46,684 nt of DNA from Acidimicrobiaceae bacterium. Lineage in GTDB: Bacteria; Actinomycetota; Acidimicrobiia; Acidimicrobiales; RAAP-2. How positions within the stretch are numbered: the stretch's first letter is position 1; every line of letters begins with the position of its first letter. Shown piece after piece: positions 34,245 through 41,499 of the stretch. The DNA lies in the NCBI GenBank assembly GCA_003153575.1, contig PLZW01000001.1, forward strand, positions 167,381-214,064. Direction: 5' to 3'. The position numbers were made by a program, and so were the translations under genes. The notes under the pieces were generated by a model. It worked only from the letters and a program-made list of their open reading frames with translations, made no database searches and was not told the DNA's origin.

Positions 34245-34781
34245 GTGCCTTCGGCTGGCGGTGCAACCGGGGTGCTCCTTTACGGAGCGAAGACCGGTTC
34301 CAGCCTGAGCCATTCCAAGCTCACCCACAATGACATCGGCGTCTACTACGGTTCGGCCGCTGCCTCTGAGCCACTGTCTCCGGAAGTGACGATCTCGAAC
34401 AATAACTTCAAGAGCAATGGCGACGAGCAGATCCAACTCGACCAGGGCTTCGCTTCGGTCGTGGGCAATGAATCGCACGGTACGGGCAATGTCGGAATCC
34501 AGGTGCTGCAGTACAGTGGCCAGTCCTATGCGTCGGCTTCCACGGCCAGCAATGACACCATCTCCGGCCAAGGCGTCGGTGTGCAGGTCTATTCGGACCT
34601 TTGCACCAAGCCCGCGTACAGCGGGGGTGGACCGGTTCCGGGTTGCGTTGCGGGATCGGCTCCGGGCGATGATCTTCCGGGTACGTTCAACATCAACACC
34701 AGCCACTTCCTGACGACGAACACGCTGGCAGAGCAGGACAACAGCACCAACTTCTTCATCATGGGGAGCGGAAACAGCTAG
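34245..34781 (+). pseudogene. Fragment of a right-handed beta-helix protein
   Basis: 178 codons from a GTG right after an in-frame TGA (34242-34244). The product has the Asn-rich repeating turns of a parallel beta-helix (LSHSKLTHNDIGVYYG, VTISNNNFKSNGDEQ, ASNDTISGQGVGVQVYS), but begins in mid-repeat and has no signal peptide, while such proteins are normally large and secreted. Codon use is visibly less GC-biased (AAT, AAC, AAG) than in neighbours. It is probably a remnant of a larger, possibly transferred gene. A GGAGGAAAGG ribosome-like site precedes it, so it may still be translated. A strong terminator follows. Confidence 0.55.
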
Positions 34782-34810
34782 ACACCGCTGCCGAGTAGCG
34801 AATTCTTCCA

Positions 34811-34848
34811 GAAGGGAGAGGCGGGGCCGCGACCCTGCCTCTCCCTTC
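34811..34848 (+). terminator. Strong hairpin terminator
   Basis: GAAGGGAGAGGC (34811-34822) and GCCTCTCCCTTC (34837-34848) are a perfect 12-bp inverted repeat; four more inner pairs (GGGG with CCCT) leave a 6-nt loop. Only a weak T content follows, as in many actinobacterial terminators. Confidence 0.7.
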
Positions 34849-34912
34849 GATCATTCGGCGCCCGGCGCAGGCGATCCCGTGATCGTGACCCGACCTTTTG
34901 CGGGCAATGTCC

Positions 34913-34918
34913 TACCAT
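34913..34918 (+). promoter_or_regulatory. Near-leaderless -10 box
   Basis: TACCAT, then 8 nt, then ATG 34927. Confidence 0.45.
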
Positions 34919-34926
34919 GACCGCCC

Positions 34927-35685
34927 ATGGATCTCTCCCGCGGGACCCTGAAGAAGGTCCCCGAGGTCGCCGTCATGTTCTGGGTGACCAAGCTCTTGAC
35001 CACGGCCATGGGCGAGTCGACCTCCGACTATCTGGTCAAGGTGTTGAATCCCGTGGTCGCGGTGGGCATCGGGACTCTGGTCCTCCTCGGGGTCCTCGCG
35101 TTCCAAGTGGGCAAGGACCGGTACATCCCCTGGGTGTACTGGCTGGCCGTGCTGATGGTGGCCATCGTCGGGACCATGGCCGCCGACGTACTCCATAAGC
35201 AGTTCGGCGTCGCCTATGCCGTCTCGTCGCTCTTCTTCGCCATCGTCCTGGCCGCGGTGTTCGTGGTCTGGTACCGGACCGAGGGGACGCTCTCGATCCA
35301 CAGCATCACCACGATGCGACGCGAGCTCTTCTACTGGGCCGCGGTCATGGCCACCTTCGCTCTGGGCACGGCTGTCGGGGACTTCACGGCCCACACCCTC
35401 GGTCTCGGCTTCTTCTCGTCGGCGGTGTTCTTCGCCGGCCTCATCCTCATCCCGGCGATCGGGTACCGCTTCTTCCGGATGAACGAGGTACTGGCCTTCT
35501 GGTTCGCGTATGTGCTGACCAGGCCGCTCGGGGCATCCATTGCCGACTGGCTGGGAAAGCCGAAGTATTTGAGTGGGTTGGCACTGGGCGACGGTCCGGT
35601 GAGCATCGCCTTCGGCGTGCTGTTCGTGATCTGCGTCGCCGTGATGTCCCGGGCGTTCAACCGGTCGGGTTCCTTGGCCAACTGA
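34927..35685 (+). CDS. COG4705-like repeat membrane protein
   Basis: 252 residues with about eight membrane segments. The protein is built of similar units that each have a small-residue and acid motif: FWVTKLLTTAMGESTSDYL, YWLAVLMVAIVGTMAADVL, YWAAVMATFALGTAVGDFTA and FWFAYVLTRPLGASIADWLG. This matches the COG4705 family of uncharacterised integral membrane proteins. The repeated Gly/Ala-Asp motif in the membrane suggests a channel or transporter, but the function is unknown. It stands alone between two convergent or distant genes. Confidence 0.78.
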   Translation: MDLSRGTLKKVPEVAVMFWVTKLLTTAMGESTSDYLVKVLNPVVAVGIGTLVLLGVLAFQVGKDRYIPWVYWLAVLMVAIVGTMAADVLHKQFGVAYAVSSLFFAIVLAAVFVVWYRTEGTLSIHSITTMRRELFYWAAVMATFALGTAVGDFTAHTLGLGFFSSAVFFAGLILIPAIGYRFFRMNEVLAFWFAYVLTRPLGASIADWLGKPKYLSGLALGDGPVSIAFGVLFVICVAVMSRAFNRSGSLAN

Positions 35686-35766
35686 AGTACCGCAGCGACA
35701 AAGGGCAGCCGGACAGGTGGCGGCCGACGTCCGGTCTTCCAGCCTGTCTGACTTCTCCGGACCGGT

Positions 35767-37452
35767 TCAGCGCTCGGCGATGAGTCGGTCCAGCTCTTCG
35801 ATGTCGCCGGGCTCCAGGCGGCGGTACGGGGCACCTTTGGCTGTACGCCACCACACCGGCTCCTCGCAGTGCCAGGCCTCGTTGCGCAGCACACGCTTCA
35901 TGACCTTGGTGGTGGCTGTCTCGGGCAACTGATCGGTCACCCGCACGTACTTCGGCGCCCACTTGGTACCGAGGTCCTGCTCGCCGTCCAGGAAGTCGAG
36001 GAACCCCTCCGGGTCGAAAGTCCGGCCTTCGTGGAGGAGCAGAGTGGCCATGACCTGGTCGCCGACGACGGTGTCGGGCACGGCGTAGACGGAGGCCAGT
36101 ACCACGTCGGGGTGTCGCTGCAGGATGCTCTCGACCGGGGCGGAGGCGAAGTTCTCGCCGTCCACCCGGAGCCAGTCGTAGTCCCGGCCCCCGAAGTAGA
36201 AGAAGTCGTCCTTGTCCCGGTACCCCAGGTCGCCGGTCCAGTACCAACCGTTCTTGACCCGGGCCGCTTCCGCTTCGGCGTTGCGCCAGTAGCCTTCGAA
36301 ACCCGTCGCCCCCGTCTGGGAGACCAGCTCGCCGATGGCCTCCTCGGCGTTCAGCAGGCGCCCCCGTTCGTCGAATACCGCTCGGGGGCACTCCTCGCCG
36401 GTCTCGGCGTTGACGATCATGGTGCCCGGCAAGGCCCGCCCGAGCGCGCCGCGTGGGGTGTCCGGGGTGCGCTGGACGGTCGCTCCCCCCTCGGTCGAGC
36501 CGTACGCGTCCTGGACGGTGCAGCCGAACCGTTCGGCGAACGTCGCCACGTCGGCTTCGGCCGCCTCGTTTCCGAAGCAACGGCGCAGTGTGTTGTCGGA
36601 ATCGTCGGGGTGAGCGGGGGTGGCCAAGATGTAGGAGAGGGGCTTGCCGACGTAGTTGAAGTAGGTGACGCCGTAGCGTCGGACGTCGAACAGGAACTGC
36701 GAGGCACTGAATCGCTCGCGCAGGGCGGCGGTCGCGCCTGCCGCCAGAGCGGGGCCCCAGCCCGCCATCAGGGCGTTGGAGTGGAACAGGGGCATGGCCA
36801 GATAGCAGACGTCGTCAGGCGTGATCTCGAACATCTCGGCCACGATGGACCCGATGCGGGCCAACCGCCCCTGGCTGCACAGGCACGCCTTGGGCGCGCC
36901 TGACGTGCCGGAGGTGAACAAGAGGAGTCCCAAGCTCTCCTCGGTGACGCCGACGGCGGCCTGGTCCGGCAGCGGGGCGCCGACCACACCGGCCAGCAGT
37001 GCGCCGTAGCGAGTCGGCGCGCCGGCGGCGCTATCGCCGGTCGGGTCGTCGACTACCAGGATCCGCTCGCGGGGGAGCGCAGGTCCGAGGTCATGCCCCT
37101 CGACCAGGCCCCGGTAGGTGGGACTGGTCACCAGCAGTTGGCACTCGGTATGGGACAGGTCGCGGGCCAGCTCGTCGCCCCGGTGGGTCGGATTCCCCCC
37201 GACGACCACAGCCCCGGCCAGGGCGGCAGCTCCCATCCAGAACACGTACTCCGGCACGTTGTCCATGAGCAGCGCCACGTGGAACGGTCCCGGCCGCTTC
37301 AGCGACATCAGGAGGGAGGCCCGCTCGGCCTGGGATCGGACGACCTCCTGGTGGGTCCAGGTCCGGTCCGAGTAGGCCAGACCCACCCGGGTGTCGCCGG
37401 CCCGGTCCCGGATCAATTGGTCGATGGTGAGCAACGCTTCCCCCTGGGTCAT
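35767..37452 (-). CDS. FadD17-like acyl-CoA synthetase
   Basis: 561 residues from ATG 37452. AMP-binding motif LLLFTSGTSGAPKACL, the segment DVCYLAMPLFHSNALMAGWG and FSASQFLFDVRRYGVTYFNYVGKPLSYILATP are strikingly like Mycobacterium FadD17, a steroid side-chain CoA ligase. A-domain motifs YGSTEGG, YWTGDLGYRD and the C-terminal KVMKRVL (catalytic Lys) are present. GTG 37515, right beside the KstR-like site, would add 21 residues that look non-conserved; the choice is uncertain. It is divergent from the LLM gene at 37597. Confidence 0.87.
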   Translation of the reverse strand: MTQGEALLTIDQLIRDRAGDTRVGLAYSDRTWTHQEVVRSQAERASLLMSLKRPGPFHVALLMDNVPEYVFWMGAAALAGAVVVGGNPTHRGDELARDLSHTECQLLVTSPTYRGLVEGHDLGPALPRERILVVDDPTGDSAAGAPTRYGALLAGVVGAPLPDQAAVGVTEESLGLLLFTSGTSGAPKACLCSQGRLARIGSIVAEMFEITPDDVCYLAMPLFHSNALMAGWGPALAAGATAALRERFSASQFLFDVRRYGVTYFNYVGKPLSYILATPAHPDDSDNTLRRCFGNEAAEADVATFAERFGCTVQDAYGSTEGGATVQRTPDTPRGALGRALPGTMIVNAETGEECPRAVFDERGRLLNAEEAIGELVSQTGATGFEGYWRNAEAEAARVKNGWYWTGDLGYRDKDDFFYFGGRDYDWLRVDGENFASAPVESILQRHPDVVLASVYAVPDTVVGDQVMATLLLHEGRTFDPEGFLDFLDGEQDLGTKWAPKYVRVTDQLPETATTKVMKRVLRNEAWHCEEPVWWRTAKGAPYRRLEPGDIEELDRLIAER

Positions 37453-37520
37453 CTGCCGTGGGCCGACAGTACGCCGACACTCCGGCTCGGTGCCCGGCAA
37501 GACCGAGCTAGGCACAAATC

Positions 37521-37534
37521 TGGAACACGTTGCA
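37521..37534. promoter_or_regulatory. KstR-like operator between fadD17 and an LLM gene
   Basis: TGGAACACGTTGCA fits TnnAACnnGTTnnA at every fixed position. It overlaps the -35 hexamer of the rightward promoter and lies between two divergent lipid genes. Confidence 0.7.
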
Positions 37535-37558
37535 ATTTATCAGACCTACTGTTACCGT
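37530..37558 (+). promoter_or_regulatory. Promoter of the LLM gene at 37597
   Basis: TTGCAA (37530-37535), an exact 17-bp spacer and TACCGT (37553-37558) form a good sigma-70-type promoter. Transcription would start near 37565, giving a leader of about 30 nt with a GAGAGGAG ribosome site at 37581-37588. Confidence 0.65.
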
Positions 37559-37596
37559 CAGGGAGACATGTTCGCGGAGTGAGAGGAGCCCCAGTA

Positions 37597-38817
37597 ATGG
37601 AGTTCGGAGTCTTCATCAACGGCTATCTCCCGGGGCCGGCGTCCCGTGACACCGAGGCCGAGCACCTGATGCTCCAGCGGGAGATGGAGTTCGGGATCAA
37701 GGCCGACCTCTACAACTGGAAGTACGCCTGGTACGGCGAGCACCACTCCCTGACCGAGTACTCCCACATGTCGGCCCCCGAGGTCGTCATGGGCTATGTC
37801 GCCGCCCGCACGTCACGGATCCACCTCGGCACCGGCATCAACAGCCTCAGCCCCCGCAAGGAGCATCCGGTCCGGTACGCCGAGCGGGCCGCCATGCTCG
37901 ACCACGTCACCCAGAACCGCTTCGAGTGGGGCACCGGTCGCGGCGCCGGCAGCCACGAGCTGAAGTCGTTCAACATCATGGACAAGGACTCCACCAAGGC
38001 GGAGTGGAACGAGGTCGTCCGCGAGATCCCGCGCATGTGGGAGCAGCGCGACTACATGTACGAGGGCGAGAGCTTCACTGTGCCCACCCCGCACAACGTC
38101 CTCCCCAAGCCCTACGGCAAGGGCCATCCGCCGATCTGGGTGGCCTGCGGCAACCCCGGCACATTCGTGCAGGCCGGAAACATGGGCATCGGCGCCATCG
38201 CCTTCAACTTCGAGCCGGTCTTCTCCCTCAAGGGACGCATCGACTCCTACAAGGAGGGCATCGCCAACTGCACCGAGCCCATCGGTCAATTCATGAACGA
38301 CAACGTCATGATCACCAACTCGGTCGTCTGCATGGCCGACCGCGACCGGGCTAGGGAGATCGCGCTGCGCCATTACCGGGGGTACCTGTACTCGCTGGTG
38401 TGCCTGTACCACGACACCATGCCGAAGCCTGAGTACGCCCCGACCTGGCCCGCCTCGATCCCCGGGGTAGGCGACTACGACAACCTCGACCGGCTGATCG
38501 AAGAGGGATGGCTCCTGTGCGGCAATCCCGAAGAGGTCGCCGAGCAGCTCGAGAAGTACCAGACGGTCGGCTGTGACCAGGTGGTCTTCGGCCTACCGAG
38601 CGACTCGATGGAGCACGACGAGGTGCTCGAGATGCTCGAGGTCTTCGGCACCAAAGTGATCCCCGAGTTCGACAAGGACGAGACCCACTCGACCACCCGG
38701 TACCGGGCAACCGCCCAGCGCAAGTATCCGGACTTCGGCTACGAGGTGCCCGACATCGAGGTACCTGGTCTGCCGACCAATGCCCTCATCCAGCTGGACG
38801 GCACCAGCAAGATGTAG
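37597..38817 (+). CDS. Luciferase-like (LLM) monooxygenase or oxidoreductase
   Basis: 406 residues, longer than the two other LLM proteins in the window. MEFGVFINGYLPGPASRDTEAEH, YAWYGEHHSLTEYSHMSAPEVVMGYVAARTSRIHLGTGI and HPPIWVACGNPGTFVQAGNMGIGAIAFNF are the flavin-site segments. GEHH resembles the flavin monooxygenase rather than the F420 type, so the cofactor is open. Control by the KstR-like site suggests a role in steroid or lipid oxidation. AGGAG lies 8 nt before ATG 37597. Confidence 0.88.
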   Translation: MEFGVFINGYLPGPASRDTEAEHLMLQREMEFGIKADLYNWKYAWYGEHHSLTEYSHMSAPEVVMGYVAARTSRIHLGTGINSLSPRKEHPVRYAERAAMLDHVTQNRFEWGTGRGAGSHELKSFNIMDKDSTKAEWNEVVREIPRMWEQRDYMYEGESFTVPTPHNVLPKPYGKGHPPIWVACGNPGTFVQAGNMGIGAIAFNFEPVFSLKGRIDSYKEGIANCTEPIGQFMNDNVMITNSVVCMADRDRAREIALRHYRGYLYSLVCLYHDTMPKPEYAPTWPASIPGVGDYDNLDRLIEEGWLLCGNPEEVAEQLEKYQTVGCDQVVFGLPSDSMEHDEVLEMLEVFGTKVIPEFDKDETHSTTRYRATAQRKYPDFGYEVPDIEVPGLPTNALIQLDGTSKM

Positions 38818-38820
38818 CGG

Positions 38821-38841
38821 CGGGGCCTCGGACCGGCCCCG
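38821..38841 (+). terminator. Small GC hairpin after the LLM gene
   Basis: CGGGGCC (38821-38827) pairs with GGCCCCG (38835-38841), loop 7 nt, 3 bp after the stop region. Confidence 0.4.
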
Positions 38842-38907
38842 ACGTAGGAAGCAGCGTGTCACCGGATCCTCGACCCCTGGGTCGCCGACCACCAGTGCGA
38901 CCGCCTG

Positions 38908-39540
38908 TCAGCCGTCGGTGACGCCCCAGGCGGTCAACAGGTCGTCCGTGGTGGTAAGCGTGGTGATGAGCGGGAAGGTGTTGTCGAGGACGGCATCGGC
39001 ATAGGTAGCGGGGATGCCCGCCACCGTGTCCCGGGGCACCACCACCTGGTAGCCGAGGTTGCATGCCTCGATGGCCAGTCCGAGCACTCCCAGATTCACC
39101 GAGACACCGGTGGCCACCACCGTCTGCACGCCCAGGCTGCGCAGCCATGTGTCGAGCGACGTTCCCGAGAAGGGGGACACCCCGTGCAGGCGGGCGCAGA
39201 CCAGGTCCGACGGCTCCGGGCCGAGCTCGTGGATGAGCTCCGTCGGCGGTGTGCCAACCAGGAGGTGGTCGGGATTGCGGACCATGGCCGCGATCAGCTG
39301 GCAGTTGACGGTCGACCCGGCCCGGTCGGCCCGGAACTCGGCCGTGCAGTGGACGACGTGTGCCCCCACCGACCGCGCCGCCCCCAGCACGCGCGCCGTG
39401 TTGGGGACCACACCCGCGTCGGCGGCAGCCTCGGCCAGTTGCGGGAAGGCGGTCAGGTCACCGACCACCCCGCGTTGGATCTCCATGGTGAGCACGGCCG
39501 TCCGCGACGGGGCGACCAGGTCCGCCAAGTCAATCGGCAC
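38908..39540 (-). CDS. Isochorismatase-fold protein lacking the usual catalytic triad
   Basis: 210 residues with the overall isochorismatase or cysteine-hydrolase pattern (FSGTSLDTWLRSLGVQTVVATGVSVNLGVLGLAIEACNLGYQVVVPRD). The three catalytic positions do not look right: the first Asp is Glu (LTMEIQ), the Lys is not present before SPFSGT, and the Cys after GVS-V-N is Gly (GVSVNLGV). It may therefore be non-hydrolytic, or use another mechanism. The start is GTG 39540. It follows fadD19 across an eight-copy 15-bp repeat and is probably in the same transcript. Confidence 0.75.
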   Translation of the reverse strand: MPIDLADLVAPSRTAVLTMEIQRGVVGDLTAFPQLAEAAADAGVVPNTARVLGAARSVGAHVVHCTAEFRADRAGSTVNCQLIAAMVRNPDHLLVGTPPTELIHELGPEPSDLVCARLHGVSPFSGTSLDTWLRSLGVQTVVATGVSVNLGVLGLAIEACNLGYQVVVPRDTVAGIPATYADAVLDNTFPLITTLTTTDDLLTAWGVTDG

Positions 39541-39664
39541 GATGGGCCCCGGTGGTCACGATCCCGGTGGTCACGAACCCGGAGGTCACGGACCCGGCGG
39601 TCACGGACCCGGCGGTCACGATCCCGGTGGTCACGATCCCGCTGGTCACGAACCCGCTGGTCAC
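39530..39664 (-). CDS. Possible 44-aa pentapeptide-repeat ORF across the 15-bp repeat array
   Basis: In the frame shifted from fadD19, GTG 39664 overlaps the fadD19 stop as GTGA (39664-39661) and opens a frame of 44 codons to TGA 39530, which overlaps the next gene's start (39540). It would encode repeated (F/I/S)VT(S/T/A)G pentapeptides. The layout is that of a coupled operon gene, but I have no other evidence that it is translated. Confidence 0.25.
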   Translation of the reverse strand: MTSGFVTSGIVTTGIVTAGSVTAGSVTSGFVTTGIVTTGAHRAD

Positions 39665-39670
39665 GAACCC
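39551..39670 (-). repeat. Eight 15-bp tandem repeats at the fadD19 stop codon
   Basis: Eight exact-length units of the form GGTGGTCACGATCCC (with variants at positions 2, 3, 11 and 12) fill 39551-39670. Unit 8 contains the fadD19 stop codon. Because 15 is a multiple of 3, all eight TGA triplets lie in the fadD19 frame, each as GTGA. Confidence 0.95.
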
Positions 39671-41307
39671 GACGCCGTGCGGGCTCCGCCGCTGTCGGAC
39701 TCCTTGGGCACCTCGGCCACGATGTCCGCTGCCCACCGGTAGTCGGGCTTACCGCTCGGGGAGCGCTCGATGGCGGGGACCACGTGGAGCTGGCGGGGGA
39801 CCTTGTAGCCGGCAATGCGGTCACGGCAGTAGACCTGGATCTCCTCCAAGGATGGATGACGCTCGCCCCGGGGTTGGATGATGGCCGCCACCCGCTGGCC
39901 CCAACGCTCGTCGGGCGCGCCGACCACGATGGCGTCGAAGACGTCCGGGTGGGAGCGCACCGCGGACTCCACCTCCTCGGGGAAGATCTTCTCGCCCCCC
40001 GAATTGATGGACACCGATCCTCGGCCCAGCAGGGTGATGGTGCCGTCCTCCTCGATGGTGGCGAAGTCGCCCGGCATCACGTAGCGCTTGCCTTCGACGT
40101 GGATGAAGACCTCGGCGGTCTTGACGGGATCGTTGTAGTAGCCGACCGGGATGTCCCCCGACCGGGCGATCTTGCCGATGGTGCCGGATCCAGGGACGAC
40201 GGGCACCAGGTCCTCATCGAACACGACGGTGTCACCGAGCACGGTGACCGTGGGCCCGCTCTTCATGGCCGTCCTGCCTTTGGTCATGGTCGCCATCCCG
40301 TTGTTGCCCGATTCCGAGGAGCCGATGGCGTCCACGATCACGAGGTCGGGGAGATGACGGAAGAACTCGTCCTTGACCGGCGCCGAGAAGAGCGCGGCCG
40401 ACGACGTGACGGCCAGCAGGGAGGACAGGTCGTAGGCGGCGTCGGGCTCGTCGAGGACCTCGATGAGCGGTTTTCCCATGGCGTCGCCGGTGATCATGAT
40501 CGAGTTGGCCTTCTCCGCCTCGACCAGGCGCCACACCTCGTGCGGGTCGAACTTCGGGATCAGGATGGTGCGGTTGCCCACGAAGCTCTGGCCCAGGACC
40601 GACCACTGGGTGGCCCCGTGCATCAGCGGTGCGATCGGCAGCAGGGTGAGCTGGCCGCCGCGGCCCTTCTCGACCATTTCCTCGGGTGCCTTGACCCGGG
40701 TGTTGGTGGAGGGGTCGACCCCTCCACCCAGCGCGTAGAAGACGTCCTCCTGGCGCCAGACCACACCCTTGGGCATCCCGGTCGTGCCGCCGGTGTAGAG
40801 GATGTAGTAGTCGTCGCCCGAACGCGGGGCGAAGTCCCGCTCGGGGGAGCCCTCGGCCAAGGCTTCCTCGAAGGGGACGGTGCCCTCGCCGAGGGGAACT
40901 CCACTGCCGTCGTCGATGCCGATGACGAGCTTCATGTCGGGAAGCTCGGGCCGGAGATCGGCGACCTGGGGTGAGAACTCGGCCTGGTGCACCAGGGCCA
41001 CCAGGTCGGCGTTGGTGAAGAGGTAGCGGAGCTCCTCCTTCACGTAGCGGTAGTTGATGTTGATCCACACGGCCCGCAGCTTGAAAACGGCCCAGGCGGT
41101 CTCCACCCACTCCACGCTGTTGAGGGCGTAGATACCGACGTGATCGCCCGGCCCGATCCCATGGGAGGCCAGGTAGTGGGCCAGCCGATTGGCCCGCTCC
41201 TCCATCTGGGCGTAGGTCCGGCGCACGCCTGCGGCCACCAGGTACTCCCGGTCCCCGAAGGCGTCGACGGAGGCCTCGAACATGTCGGCGAGATTGAAGG
41301 TGCTCAT
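39661..41307 (-). CDS. fadD19: FadD19-like steroid acyl-CoA synthetase
   Basis: 548 residues, the same length as Mycobacterium FadD19, which activates C26 cholesterol side-chain acids. Matching segments include YAQMEERANRLAHYLASHGI, INYRYVKEELRYLFTNADLVALVH, YILYTGGTTGMPKGVVWR (AMP-binding), MHGATQWSVL, GRGSVSINSGGEKIFPEEVE and the C-terminal RSPSGKPDYRWA with the catalytic Lys. ATG 41307 follows a TACTAT -10 box by 7 nt, so it is leaderless, and a KstR-like site overlaps that box. Confidence 0.92.
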   Translation of the reverse strand: MSTFNLADMFEASVDAFGDREYLVAAGVRRTYAQMEERANRLAHYLASHGIGPGDHVGIYALNSVEWVETAWAVFKLRAVWININYRYVKEELRYLFTNADLVALVHQAEFSPQVADLRPELPDMKLVIGIDDGSGVPLGEGTVPFEEALAEGSPERDFAPRSGDDYYILYTGGTTGMPKGVVWRQEDVFYALGGGVDPSTNTRVKAPEEMVEKGRGGQLTLLPIAPLMHGATQWSVLGQSFVGNRTILIPKFDPHEVWRLVEAEKANSIMITGDAMGKPLIEVLDEPDAAYDLSSLLAVTSSAALFSAPVKDEFFRHLPDLVIVDAIGSSESGNNGMATMTKGRTAMKSGPTVTVLGDTVVFDEDLVPVVPGSGTIGKIARSGDIPVGYYNDPVKTAEVFIHVEGKRYVMPGDFATIEEDGTITLLGRGSVSINSGGEKIFPEEVESAVRSHPDVFDAIVVGAPDERWGQRVAAIIQPRGERHPSLEEIQVYCRDRIAGYKVPRQLHVVPAIERSPSGKPDYRWAADIVAEVPKESDSGGARTASGS

Positions 41308-41314
41308 CGCGCAG

Positions 41315-41320
41315 ATAGTA
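41315..41320 (-). promoter_or_regulatory. Leaderless -10 box of fadD19
   Basis: TACTAT, 7 nt (CTGCGCG), ATG 41307 on the minus strand. Confidence 0.6.
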
Positions 41321-41332
41321 GAACAGGTTTCT
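41319..41332. promoter_or_regulatory. KstR-like operator at fadD19
   Basis: TAGAACAGGTTTCT fits TnnAACnnGTTnnA except the last base and directly abuts the -10 box of fadD19. Confidence 0.6.
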
Positions 41333-41407
41333 GTTGGCGCGACGTGTCGGGCCGGGGTGGGGGAGGTTCCCCGGGGAACCGTGGCTGCGTGCCTGGCAGT
41401 GACTCCA

Positions 41408-41499
41408 GGTCAAACGAGGCGGACGCACCCGGTCAAACGAGGCGGACGCACCCGGTCAGGCGAGGCGGTCGCCCCTGGTCAGGCGAGGCGGTCGGGCGT
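41408..41499 (-). repeat. Four 23-bp tandem repeats across the dxs stop codon
   Basis: Units at 41408-41430, 41431-41453, 41454-41476 and 41477-41499 share GGTCA(AA/GG)CGAGGCGG on the plus strand. The last holds the end and TGA of dxs. Because 23 is not a multiple of 3, the TGA copies fall in all three frames. Confidence 0.93.

Noticed and set aside
36523..36537. GCCGAACCGTTCGGC palindrome as a LexA-like site
   Set aside because: It lies inside the fadD17 coding sequence and has the wrong spacer.
39551..39670. CRISPR array
   Set aside because: Units are 15 bp and directly adjacent, with no spacers.
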